Part shown: positions 15,758 through 23,874 of the stretch, piece by piece
Layout of the letters: each line of letters opens with the position of its first letter
Position numbering within the stretch: position 1 is the first letter of the stretch
DNA from: Clostridia bacterium
GTDB lineage: Bacteria > Bacillota > Clostridia > Christensenellales > UBA1242
Assembly: GCA_017456465.1 (NCBI GenBank)
Contig: JAFTJJ010000127.1
Coordinates: 1 to 28,654, forward strand
Length of the DNA stretch: 28,654 bases
Direction: 5' to 3'
The notes under the pieces: model-generated
The model's input: the letters and a program-made list of their open reading frames with translations, nothing else
Database searches by the model: none
Told to the model about the DNA's origin: nothing
Program-made: the position numbers and the translations under genes

Positions 15758-17287
15758 TTATTTTGTATAAACATACATGTCTGCATATGACGTCGTAATT
15801 GTCACTGCTTTCAAGAATGAATTTACTGTTTCGGATTTAATTATGCTTGATTCCTCAAAAAGTTTTGCATCACCAGCATAAACAAAGGCATTTCTGGACT
15901 TTGATGATGTAAATTCATAATTAAATGTATCAATTGAAACATCTCTCATATTTAATGTTACCTTTTTGCAGCCATCCCCAGCCTCAATATTAACATTCCC
16001 TGTGAGTGCCACAACCGTCACATCAATTTCACCATCACCAGAAATTTGTGTCTCGCCCTGCACGCCGGTTGCCAAAACAGATCCTCCACTTTCAATATTG
16101 ACACTCAAAACATTTGTTCCTTTCATGGTCACGCTGTTGTTTTTGCTGATCAAATTGACATTTCCGGAAACATTCTCTGCAACAATTTTTCCTGTTTTTG
16201 TTTGAATTGTTGGGTTTTTGACAGATTTGTCCGCTTCCCCCAAATAAACATAACCACTCTGCGTCGTTGCTGAAAGAGAAGATGTTGCCTCCAACACTGA
16301 GATCACTCCAATTCCGCCAGTAATGTTTCCGCTTGCGACCTTGTTAATCATTGTGGAACTTCTCAAATTTTCCACATTGATCTTTTCTGCTTCACCAATT
16401 GTCACATTTCCAACAGTTGTCTTGATTGTTGAAAGCTCCGAGCCAGTAAACCTATCAACTGAAATGTTTCCAGAATATGTTTCGATGTTTCCTTGAGCAA
16501 TTGTGAGTTTTGACCCGTCCTTCGCCTTGATTGAACCAGACGTAGATTTAAAATTCAAAATGTTCGCCTGCGTCATCACAACACTTCCACTGCCCATTTC
16601 AACATTCATCACACTTGCTATTGCACCATCAATATTGACAGTGTATGACCCACCCTTTAAATTAAGAGTGTCCGCATGAACATTGTTTCCAAGAACAAGC
16701 GATCTTTTGGTTGAAATGTCAAGCACTCCAACATTCAATGTTCCATTGATTGAAATTTCTCCGGTTGTGTCAATCTTGATTTCAGATTGAATTCCACTTC
16801 CACCAGCCTCAATCGTCACGTTTGAAGAATCAGCTTCAACAAAAACTTTTCTGTTAACATAAGTTTGAGGAATTCTAACTTTCAAAAATTCAGACTCTTC
16901 TGAAACACTTTCATGAGAATAGATAAATTCTTCCGTGTCATAAGCAGTTATATACAGGTTGTTGTTTTCAACCCCTTGGACCAGTTGGTTGTCCCTTCTT
17001 TCTGATCTTGTAAAACCAATAAATTCTTGTTTATATTCAATCTCAGGCGTTGAAATCCCCCACTGATAAGAAATTATGACAGGCACCTCAATTGAACTTA
17101 TATAAATGTCACCAGAAAACCCATCTGCATAGTCTCTGTAATAATTGTTTCCTTGACCAACAGCAACATATCGAATTCCAAAAATTTCAACTCCTGGTGC
17201 CAAAAACAAAATAACCGCGCATCCAACAACAAACAATACAGCACTTGCAAGCACTATTCCCAAAATTGCCAATATTCTTTTTGCCAT
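15758..17287 (-). CDS. Membrane-anchored beta-strand repeat protein (DUF4097-like)
   Basis: A 509-residue protein with one N-terminal membrane segment (about residues 5-30, ILAILGIVLASAVLFVVGC) and a large outer part of short repeated strands rich in Gly, Ser, Thr and Val, such as SGSIKAKDGS, SGNISVDRF and TGNVNIEAGDG. This pattern is typical of DUF4097-type beta-solenoid proteins, which are of poorly known function. It should sit on the outer face of the membrane. GGAGG abuts the ATG at 17296, which is too close. The ATG at 17287 has a 9-base spacing from it, so I prefer that start. It is the last gene of the dnaB operon, 20 to 30 bases after alaS. Confidence 0.75.
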   Translation of the reverse strand: MAKRILAILGIVLASAVLFVVGCAVILFLAPGVEIFGIRYVAVGQGNNYYRDYADGFSGDIYISSIEVPVIISYQWGISTPEIEYKQEFIGFTRSERRDNQLVQGVENNNLYITAYDTEEFIYSHESVSEESEFLKVRIPQTYVNRKVFVEADSSNVTIEAGGSGIQSEIKIDTTGEISINGTLNVGVLDISTKRSLVLGNNVHADTLNLKGGSYTVNIDGAIASVMNVEMGSGSVVMTQANILNFKSTSGSIKAKDGSKLTIAQGNIETYSGNISVDRFTGSELSTIKTTVGNVTIGEAEKINVENLRSSTMINKVASGNITGGIGVISVLEATSSLSATTQSGYVYLGEADKSVKNPTIQTKTGKIVAENVSGNVNLISKNNSVTMKGTNVLSVNIESGGSVLATGVQGETQISGDGEIDVTVVALTGNVNIEAGDGCKKVTLNMRDVSIDTFNYEFTSSKSRNAFVYAGDAKLFEESSIIKSETVNSFLKAVTITTSYADMYVYTK

Positions 17288-17316
17288 TTTACGCATCCTC
17301 CCCTATTTGTAATTTC

Positions 17317-19146
17317 TTACTCAAGAATCGCCTTAATTCTTCGAACTCCAGCTGAAGAACTTTCTTCTTTTGTGATCTTGAATTTCCCAAGCTCACTTGT
17401 GTTTTTCACATGAGGGCCTGTGCAGATTTCTTTTGACACATCTCCGATTGAATAAACAGAAACAATGTCTGGATATCTTTCAATAAACTGATGTTCTGCA
17501 CCAATTTCAACAGCTCTTTGCTTTGGCATTTCTTGGCTTGTTACATCAAGTTTTTCTTCAATCCAAGAATTCACAATCTCTTCAACTCTTTTGAGTTCAT
17601 CTGCCTCCATTTTGTGATCGCAAGGAAAATCAAAACGAAGTCTTTCAGCTGTAATGTTTGAACCCGCTTGATGACACTCTGCGCCCAAAACTTTCTTGAG
17701 TGCAGCGTTCAAAAGGTGTGTTGCAGTGTGATACTTTGTTGTCATTTCACCAGTGTCAGCAAGACCACTCTTGAATTCTCCAGCTGGCACAGCTTTCGAT
17801 TTTGCTTGATGCTCAGCAAAAGCAGCCTTGAACCCTTCTTCATCAACAGAGTATCCCTTTTCTTCAGCAAGCTCTTGAGTGAGCTCAAGTGGGAATCCAA
17901 ATGTATCATAAAGCCTGAAGGCAGTTTTGCCATTGATTTCGTTTTTGACAACCTCTCCAGTTTTTGCGGCAAATTCTTTGTGCCTCTCAATACCAGAAAG
18001 AACTTTGTTAAATTCTTTTAATCCTTGTTCAATTGTCTTGTTGAATTTGTCTGTTTCTTTTTGAATTTCAGAAATAATGTAGTCTTCTTTTTCTATAAGA
18101 AGAGGATAAGCTTCATTATAAACCTTTTCAATAAAGATTTTCGCAATATTTACAAGCTCGTTTGTGTCAAGCTCAATTTTCTTTGCGTGCCTGATTGCCC
18201 TTCTCATTAATCTTCTTAAGATGTAACCAGCCCCAACATTGCTTGGAACAATACCATTGATGTCTCCAATAAGCATAACCGTTGTTCTCATGTGATCTGC
18301 CACAATTCTCATTGATTTTGTCAACTCTGCATTTGAACCATACTCAATGCCCGTCTTTTCAGAAATATACTCAATGACATCTGCATAAAGGTCTGTTTTG
18401 TAAACATCTGTAATGCCGTTCACATACATCAAATTTCTTTCAAGACCAAACCCAGTGTCAACATTTTTGTTGTCAAGCTCGGTGTACTTTCCACCTTCAA
18501 GTCTTTTGTATTGCATGTAAACATCATTTCCGATCTCAACCCATCTGCCACAGTCACAAGTGATGTCACACTTATCACTGCATGGATTGTCATGACGAGG
18601 ATAGAACCATTCATTGTCTGGACCACATGGAGTTCCAACAGTGCCTTCGAGTTCCCACCAATTGTCTTTCTTTGGAAGATAAAAAATATTTTCTGGCTTG
18701 ATTCCAATTTTTTTCAAAAGATCTGCTGTTTCTTCGTCTCTTGGAGCATTTGCATCACCTTCAAAAACAGAACAACAAATTTTGTTTGAATCAAATCCAA
18801 GAATTTTTGTCAAGAAATCAAATGTCCACTGTGTTTTTTCTTTTTTGAAATAATCACCAAGAGACCAGTTCCCCATCATCTCGAAAAACGTGCAGTGACT
18901 TTCATCTCCAATTGATTCGATGTCGTTTGTTCTCACACACCCTTGAACATTGCAAAGTCTTGTCTTGCCACTTGGATGCTTTGCCCCCAAAAGATATGGC
19001 ATCAATGGTTGCATTCCAGCAACATTGAACATAACACCAGTTGTTCCGTCGCCAATGAGCGAAACAGCACCAATGTCTTCATGCCCGCGCTCTTTGTAAA
19101 AGTCGAGCCACGCATTTCTTAATTCTTTACTAGTTATTTTTTTCAT
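17317..19146 (-). CDS. alaS: Alanine-tRNA ligase, short form lacking C-Ala
   Basis: This enzyme charges tRNA-Ala. The class II core is clear: motif 2 near CTFFEMMGNWSLGDYF, and motif 3 in GAGYILRRLMRRAIRHAK. The cysteine-rich stretch (CSDKCDITCDCGRW) is as in other Clostridia-type enzymes. The editing domain keeps its four metal-binding positions: H473 and H477 (HTATH), C575 and H579 (CTGPH). The protein ends at residue 609, directly after the AGVRRI segment, so the C-terminal C-Ala domain of the usual form of about 870 residues is absent. The next gene follows at once and is unrelated, so this is not a frameshift. Short AlaRS forms are known. It follows glnS after 15 bases. Confidence 0.95.
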   Translation of the reverse strand: MKKITSKELRNAWLDFYKERGHEDIGAVSLIGDGTTGVMFNVAGMQPLMPYLLGAKHPSGKTRLCNVQGCVRTNDIESIGDESHCTFFEMMGNWSLGDYFKKEKTQWTFDFLTKILGFDSNKICCSVFEGDANAPRDEETADLLKKIGIKPENIFYLPKKDNWWELEGTVGTPCGPDNEWFYPRHDNPCSDKCDITCDCGRWVEIGNDVYMQYKRLEGGKYTELDNKNVDTGFGLERNLMYVNGITDVYKTDLYADVIEYISEKTGIEYGSNAELTKSMRIVADHMRTTVMLIGDINGIVPSNVGAGYILRRLMRRAIRHAKKIELDTNELVNIAKIFIEKVYNEAYPLLIEKEDYIISEIQKETDKFNKTIEQGLKEFNKVLSGIERHKEFAAKTGEVVKNEINGKTAFRLYDTFGFPLELTQELAEEKGYSVDEEGFKAAFAEHQAKSKAVPAGEFKSGLADTGEMTTKYHTATHLLNAALKKVLGAECHQAGSNITAERLRFDFPCDHKMEADELKRVEEIVNSWIEEKLDVTSQEMPKQRAVEIGAEHQFIERYPDIVSVYSIGDVSKEICTGPHVKNTSELGKFKITKEESSSAGVRRIKAILE

Positions 19147-19161
19147 TTTATTTTTCCTTAT

Positions 19162-20844
19162 TTATTTTGCTTCTGGCTTATATGAGCCTTTGAGTCCAAC
19201 AACCTCGTTGAACACAAGAGCTTCTGGTTTGCTGTCCTCGCAGTCAAGTGCATAATAGCCATTTCTCATAAATTGATATCTGTCTGCCAAGTTGTAATCA
19301 ACCCCAGCTTCCACATAAGCATTTTTGTTGATGTGAACTGAATCTTTATTATAAACAACCTCACCAATTTCGGCTCTTTCTGAAGTTGAACCTTCACCAT
19401 CAGCGATGAGGTTGTCAAACTTGCGAACTTCAACACGAGTTGCATGCTTTGCATTAAGCCAGTGGATTGTTCCCTTGACCTTCACTTCAACTCCGCTGCC
19501 AGATTTTGTGTCTTTGTCATATTCAGCATAAACACACTTAACAGACCCATCTTCATTTAAGTCATAACCTGTGCAAGTCACAACATACGCACCTTTAAGT
19601 CTAACTTTGTTTCCAACATAAAGTCTGTGATATTTTGGTGGAGGAGTCACTTCAAAGTCACTTCTTTCAATCAAAAGTTCTTTGCCAAACACATAAGAAC
19701 GCTTTGTTGTTTCCTCACCCCTTTGAGGATAATCTTCAAGCAAAATTTCTTCACCCTCACCCTCATAGTTTGTAATCACCAACTTTATTGGATCAAGCAC
19801 AGCCATAACTCGTCTTGATTTTTCATTGAGAGTGTTGCGAACAAAGAAATCAAGCATCTCTTTTTCACAAATTGTTGTTGTTTTTGAAAGACCTGCCGCA
19901 ACCACAAAATCAATCAAACTTTGTGGCAAAATTCCACGACGACGAAGCCCACGAAGAGTGATGAGTCTTGGATCATCCCACCCCCAAACAATGCCTTCTT
20001 CCACAAGTTTCTTGATGTTTCTTTTCCCAGAAACTGTGTTTTTGATTAAGAGATTTGAATATTCAATTTGTCTTGACTTGTTTGGAAGTCCACTGTTCTC
20101 AACAACCCAGTTGTAAAGTGGTCTGTGATCTTCAAATTCAAGCCCACAAATTGAATGCGTAACACCTTCCAAACAATCATCAAGAGGATGAGAAAAGTCA
20201 TATGATGGATAAATATTCCATTGCCTTCCAATTCTTTGATGCTCAAGATATTGGATTCTGTAAATCACTGGATCACGCATGTTGATGTTTGGGCTTGCCA
20301 TATCAATCTTGGCTCTCAAGCATCTTGAACCTTGTTCAAATTCACCATTTTTCATCCTCTCAAACAAATCAAGGTTTTCTTCAACACTTCTGTCTCTGAA
20401 AGGACTGTTTGTTCCAGGTTCAGTAAGAGTTCCCCTTGTTGCTGAAAGTTCTTCTGGAGACAAGTCGCAAACATATGCCTTGCCTTCTTTAATGAGTTTC
20501 ACAGCAATTTCATAGTTCGCTTGAAAATAATCTGTTGCGTGATAAATGTTCCCCCACTTGAACCCTAGCCATTGAACATCTTCTTGGAGAGCATCAACAT
20601 ATTCTTGTTTTTCCTTGAGTGGATTTGTGTCGTCATAACGAAGATTACAAACACCGCCATACTTTTTTGCCGTGCCGTAGTTCATGACAATGTTTCGAAC
20701 ATGACCAATATGCAAATATCCACTTGGCTCTGGTGGGTGACGAGTTTGAATTCCACCGTGAATTTTTCCAGCCAAAATATCTTTATTAATTTCATGCTCA
20801 ATGAAGTTGGTTGCTTCAATTGGCTCTGCTTTTTTTATTTCCAT
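19162..20844 (-). CDS. glnS: Glutamine-tRNA ligase
   Basis: This class I enzyme charges tRNA-Gln directly. The 560-residue protein shows HIGH at 45-48 and the GlnRS signature WDDPRL. Its C-terminal half aligns with the beta-barrel anticodon-binding domains of GlnRS (VKGTIHWLNAKHA, then ALVFNEVVGLK) rather than the helical ones of bacterial GluRS. The KMSKS-type loop reads VSGKRN (271-276), where E. coli has VMSKRK, so the Ser is Gly. Many Firmicutes lack GlnRS and use Glu-tRNA-Gln amidation, so acquisition by transfer in an ancestor is possible. It lies 18 bases after dnaB with an AGGGAAAG site. Confidence 0.95.
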   Translation of the reverse strand: MEIKKAEPIEATNFIEHEINKDILAGKIHGGIQTRHPPEPSGYLHIGHVRNIVMNYGTAKKYGGVCNLRYDDTNPLKEKQEYVDALQEDVQWLGFKWGNIYHATDYFQANYEIAVKLIKEGKAYVCDLSPEELSATRGTLTEPGTNSPFRDRSVEENLDLFERMKNGEFEQGSRCLRAKIDMASPNINMRDPVIYRIQYLEHQRIGRQWNIYPSYDFSHPLDDCLEGVTHSICGLEFEDHRPLYNWVVENSGLPNKSRQIEYSNLLIKNTVSGKRNIKKLVEEGIVWGWDDPRLITLRGLRRRGILPQSLIDFVVAAGLSKTTTICEKEMLDFFVRNTLNEKSRRVMAVLDPIKLVITNYEGEGEEILLEDYPQRGEETTKRSYVFGKELLIERSDFEVTPPPKYHRLYVGNKVRLKGAYVVTCTGYDLNEDGSVKCVYAEYDKDTKSGSGVEVKVKGTIHWLNAKHATRVEVRKFDNLIADGEGSTSERAEIGEVVYNKDSVHINKNAYVEAGVDYNLADRYQFMRNGYYALDCEDSKPEALVFNEVVGLKGSYKPEAK

Positions 20845-20862
20845 AACTTTCTTTCCCTTACA

Positions 20863-22407
20863 TTAAATTTCGCCAAAAATATCATCCACTCCAAGCGATG
20901 CACTAGCATCTTCGGGAACTCCTTCAAATGGCACATCATTTGGAATCTCAAAAGGTATATCATCCGGCATTCCGCCAAATGGATCGTTTTCTGGTGGTGC
21001 TTGCCTTGACTTGTCATGTTGCTCACCATAAGCATTGATGATGCTTTGCTCATTCGCATCTTTTGCAAGGTTGACAAATGTTGTTCTTGATCCATCCCAA
21101 CCAAGGAAGAAACTTCCTGGTTCACCACTTCTGAATTTTGCAATAATAAATTCAGCTTCATAAGATCCATCTTTCTTTCCTTGTTCTTGATCAGCCGGTG
21201 AGTTTTCAGTGTCTCTGTGAATGAAAATAACCATATCCGCATCTTGCTCGATTGATCCAGATTCACGAAGGTCTGAAAGCATTGGCCTTTTACCTTGTCG
21301 TTGCTCAACAGCACGAGAGAGCTGAGACAAGAGAAGCACTGGAACATTGATTTCTTTTGCAAGAATTTTCATTTGTCTTGAAATGTCTGCAACTTCGTTT
21401 TGTCTGTTGTCGGTCTTTGCATCACTGGTCATAAGCTGCAAATAGTCGATCATGATGAGGTCAAGACCCTTTTCGCGTTTGAGTTTTCTGCATTTTGAAA
21501 TGATTTGTGATGGTTTATTGAGTGATGAATCATCCACATAAATATCACATTCTGAAAGTTTCTTTTGGGCTTTCCAAAGTTTGCTCCAGTCACTTTCAGT
21601 GAGATCACCTTTGAGAGCTTTCGCCATTGACACTCCTGAAACTGAACAAATCATACGCTGAGCGAGTTGTTCCTTGCTCATTTCAAGAGAAAACACTGCG
21701 CACTTTGCGCCTTCATTCAGGGCTGCGTTTGAAACAATGTTCATGGAAAATGATGTTTTACCAATACCAGGGCGGGCAGCAATGATGACAAGGTCTGATT
21801 TTTGCAGACCGTTTGTCTTTTGGTCAAATTGATGAAATCCCGTTTTGAGTCCTCTGCTCATCCCACCATCTTTAAAAATTCTCTCAAAAACTTCCATGGT
21901 CTCTTCAAACGTTTTGTTGAGAGCCACAAGAGAACTCATTTGTCCCTTTTCAGAAATTTCAAAAATAGTTTTTTCCGCAAAAGACAGAGCGTCAGCATCT
22001 CTGCCATAGGCAACTTGTGAAATATCTCCACAAGCTTTTATGATTTGTCTCAATGTTGAATCACGCTTCACAATTTCAATGTAAGTTTCCGCATAAGCTG
22101 ATGATGGAATCGCATTGGTGAGGACAGTGATGTAATTCATTCCCCCAACATAATCCAATTTCCCAATCCTTTCGAGTTCGTCGCAAAGCGTAATCATATC
22201 GACTGGTTGATTTTGAGTGTAAAGTTTCACAATGCAATCAAAAATGATCCCATGTGTTTCACTGTAAAAATCTTTTGTTGTGAGTTTTGCAACAATGTTT
22301 GGCAAACAATCTCCATCAAGAAGAGCAGATGCAAGCACCGCTTGTTCTGCCTCCAAATTGTTTGGAACGACCCTTGCTGATTGTTGTGTGTTTTCTTTTT
22401 TTGCCAT
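20863..22407 (-). CDS. dnaB: Replicative DNA helicase DnaB (DnaC in Bacillus)
   Basis: The hexameric helicase that unwinds DNA at the fork and recruits primase. The N-terminal DnaB domain is at about 12-115. The RecA-like ATPase has Walker A ARPGIGKT (211-218), Walker B LDLIMID (315-321), and the motifs SQLSRAVEQR and SDLRESGSIEQDADM. The protein has 514 residues, longer than most at the C-terminus. Residues 475-514 are acidic and Pro/Phe-rich, with PDDIPF and PNDVPF resembling the SSB C-terminal tip. The ATG at 22407 has AGAGGA 9 bases upstream. A longer open frame to 22521 would start upstream of the promoter and is rejected. First gene of an operon with glnS and alaS. Confidence 0.96.
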   Translation of the reverse strand: MAKKENTQQSARVVPNNLEAEQAVLASALLDGDCLPNIVAKLTTKDFYSETHGIIFDCIVKLYTQNQPVDMITLCDELERIGKLDYVGGMNYITVLTNAIPSSAYAETYIEIVKRDSTLRQIIKACGDISQVAYGRDADALSFAEKTIFEISEKGQMSSLVALNKTFEETMEVFERIFKDGGMSRGLKTGFHQFDQKTNGLQKSDLVIIAARPGIGKTSFSMNIVSNAALNEGAKCAVFSLEMSKEQLAQRMICSVSGVSMAKALKGDLTESDWSKLWKAQKKLSECDIYVDDSSLNKPSQIISKCRKLKREKGLDLIMIDYLQLMTSDAKTDNRQNEVADISRQMKILAKEINVPVLLLSQLSRAVEQRQGKRPMLSDLRESGSIEQDADMVIFIHRDTENSPADQEQGKKDGSYEAEFIIAKFRSGEPGSFFLGWDGSRTTFVNLAKDANEQSIINAYGEQHDKSRQAPPENDPFGGMPDDIPFEIPNDVPFEGVPEDASASLGVDDIFGEI

Positions 22408-22437
22408 GATCACCAGTCCTCTTTTGATTTTGATAAC

Positions 22438-22460
22438 CGCGCGCGGAAAACCTGCGCGCG
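22438..22460 (-). promoter_or_regulatory. GC-rich hairpin in dnaB leader
   Basis: CGCGCGC (22438-22444) and GCGCGCG (22454-22460) form a perfect 7-base-pair stem. Two more pairs (GG with CC) form if one base is bulged. It lies between the promoter and start codon of dnaB, in surroundings that are nearly all A and T. There is no U tail, so it is not a simple terminator. It could be an mRNA structure or a palindromic protein-binding site. Confidence 0.55.
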
Positions 22461-22486
22461 AAATTATAAATATATATACAAAGTAA

Positions 22487-22515
22487 AGTATATATTCCTT
22501 GGCAAAAATTGTCAA
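22487..22515 (-). promoter_or_regulatory. Promoter of dnaB operon
   Basis: On the minus strand a perfect TTGACA (22515 to 22510) is 17 bases from TATACT (22492 to 22487). Transcription start near 22480 gives a leader of about 73 bases. Confidence 0.8.
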
Positions 22516-22550
22516 GCCCATTCATTAAAATTGGCAACATCAAAAACACA

Positions 22551-22588
22551 AAAAAAAATCAAGACCCCAAAATTCAGTCTTGATTTTT
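22551..22588 (-). terminator. rpsF-ssb-rpsR terminator
   Basis: A perfect 12-base-pair stem (22554-22565 with 22577-22588), an 11-base loop, and a run of eight T at the 3' side on the minus strand. It lies 22 bases after rpsR. Confidence 0.92.
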
Positions 22589-22609
22589 AAATTTTTTATT
22601 TTTTCCAAA

Positions 22610-22885
22610 TTACAATGTTTTGTATGGAAGTAATGCCATAACTCTTGCTCTCTTGATTGCATTTGTGAGCTCTCTTTGATGGCCAGCACAAACACCAGTT
22701 GTTCTTCTTGGGATAATTTTTCCCTTCTCTGTAATGTATCTTTTAAGTTTTGCTACGTCTTTGTAGTCAATAGCTTCACTCTTGTCATTGCAGAAAGCAC
22801 AAACCTTTTTTGGTGTTCTTTTTGCTTTCTTAGGATTTTTGTCATCATAAGAAGCAGCGCCGTTAGTCTTAACTTGCTTTTTCAT
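22610..22885 (-). CDS. rpsR: 30S ribosomal protein S18
   Basis: S18 pairs with S6 on the 30S platform. The 91-residue protein is of the zinc-ribbon (C+) form, with C29 and C32 (CAFC) and C66 and H69 (CAGH). The core YKDVAKLKRYITEKGKI and RRTTGVCAGHQREL are typical. AAGGAG precedes the ATG by about 8 bases. Last gene of the rpsF-ssb-rpsR operon, 25 bases after ssb. Confidence 0.97.
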   Translation of the reverse strand: MKKQVKTNGAASYDDKNPKKAKRTPKKVCAFCNDKSEAIDYKDVAKLKRYITEKGKIIPRRTTGVCAGHQRELTNAIKRARVMALLPYKTL

Positions 22886-22910
22886 GAAAATTCTCCTTAA
22901 TTAATAATTT

Positions 22911-23327
22911 TTAGAATGGAAGATTGTCGTCATCAATTGGTTCAAACTTGCTCACAACATCTTTCTTTTCTTCTGCGCCATTGTCGTCAGAACCATCATC
23001 AGAACCAGCACCACGTGATGCCAAAAATTCAACTTCATCAGCAATGATTTCTGTCATATATCTGCGGCTTCCATCAGTTGCCTCATAAGATCTTGTTTGA
23101 ACACTTCCAGAAATTGCAGCTTTGCTGCCCTTCTTCAAATATTTATAGCAGTTTTCAGCTTGACCGCGCCAAACGATGATTGGAAGGAAATCAGCTTCTC
23201 TCTCTCCATCATTTCCACTAAATCTTCTTTGAACTGCGAGTGTGAACTTGCAAAGTGAAACAACATTGTTTGTTGTGATGTGTTCTGGATCTTTTGCAAG
23301 GTTTCCAATTAACATAACTTTATTCAT
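22911..23327 (-). CDS. ssb: Single-stranded DNA-binding protein
   Basis: SSB coats single-stranded DNA and recruits repair and replication enzymes through its acidic C-terminal tip. The 138-residue protein has the OB fold (MNKVMLIGNLAKDPE, then FLPIIVWRGQAENC and KGSKAAISGSVQTRSYE) up to about residue 105. A short acidic linker and the canonical tip DDDNLPF (132-138) follow. The linker is shorter than in many SSBs. It sits in the standard place between rpsF and rpsR, with an AAGGAAG ribosome binding site. Confidence 0.97.
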   Translation of the reverse strand: MNKVMLIGNLAKDPEHITTNNVVSLCKFTLAVQRRFSGNDGEREADFLPIIVWRGQAENCYKYLKKGSKAAISGSVQTRSYEATDGSRRYMTEIIADEVEFLASRGAGSDDGSDDNGAEEKKDVVSKFEPIDDDNLPF

Positions 23328-23364
23328 AATTATTCTTCCTTTATCTCATTTAAATCTTTTCTTT

Positions 23365-23646
23365 TTACTTTGCAACTATCATATGACGAACAACGCCATC
23401 AGTGATGAGTAATTGACTTGTAAGCATTTCTGGAACAGAAGCTTCAGCTTTGAAATTCATCAAAACATAATATCCTTCGTTTTGGAAGTTGATTGCATAA
23501 GCATATTTCTTCACTCCCCATCTTTCAGGATCTTGAGCTTCTCCGCCATTTGATGTGACAATTGCAGTGATTTTTTCAATGAGAGCTTCTCTCTTGTCAT
23601 CAGCAAGTGTCGCATCAAGAATGTATAAAAGTTCGTAATTCTTCAT
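23365..23646 (-). CDS. rpsF: 30S ribosomal protein S6
   Basis: S6 binds S18 and the central domain of 16S rRNA. The 93-residue protein shows the family pattern MKNYELLYILD, then DPERWGVKKYAYAI and EGYYVLMNF. The start follows a strong AGGAGGT at 8 bases. It leads the rpsF-ssb-rpsR operon behind a leader that may bind the S6:S18 pair. Confidence 0.97.
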   Translation of the reverse strand: MKNYELLYILDATLADDKREALIEKITAIVTSNGGEAQDPERWGVKKYAYAINFQNEGYYVLMNFKAEASVPEMLTSQLLITDGVVRHMIVAK

Positions 23647-23654
23647 GACTTTTT

Positions 23655-23684
23655 ACCTCCTCGTGGACTCATTCGGCCAGAAGT
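23655..23684 (-). promoter_or_regulatory. Probable S6:S18 leader element
   Basis: On the minus strand ACUUC (23684 to 23680) can pair with GAGGU of the ribosome binding site (23659 to 23655). UGG then pairs with CCA across an internal bulge, leaving a loop that begins with CCG. Known rpsF leaders use a hairpin with an exposed CCG bound by the S6:S18 pair. The fold here is drawn by hand, so the match is probable, not certain. Confidence 0.5.
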
Positions 23685-23729
23685 TAAATGCACACGCAAA
23701 AAAACTTCCAGCAAGGAATTGTTGAGATG

Positions 23730-23758
23730 ATTATAACATGTAAATTTCAACATTGCAA
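23730..23758 (-). promoter_or_regulatory. Promoter of rpsF-ssb-rpsR
   Basis: On the minus strand TTGCAA (23758 to 23753) is 17 bases from a perfect TATAAT (23735 to 23730), with an extended -10 TGT. Divergent from the ATPase promoter, 46 bases away. Confidence 0.75.
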
Positions 23759-23803
23759 GCCAATTTTAAAAAATAATTGGATATAATTAAACATAATTTT
23801 AGG

Positions 23804-23832
23804 TTGACACCTGTTTTAATTTTGTGTATAGT
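23804..23832 (+). promoter_or_regulatory. Promoter of P-type ATPase gene
   Basis: A perfect TTGACA (23804-23809), a 17-base spacer and TATAGT (23827-23832). Start near 23840, leader about 35 bases, AGGAGTG before the ATG. Confidence 0.85.
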
Positions 23833-23874
23833 TTGAATATAAATTATTAACAAACCCATCAGGAGTGAAAATAA

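Noticed and set aside
22420..22515. T-box riboswitch before dnaB-glnS-alaS
   Set aside because: The leader is only about 73 bases, with no T-box core sequence and no antiterminator.
22408..22521. Upstream extension of dnaB
   Set aside because: It would start upstream of the promoter -35 and read through the GC-rich hairpin; the ATG at 22407 has a fitting ribosome binding site.
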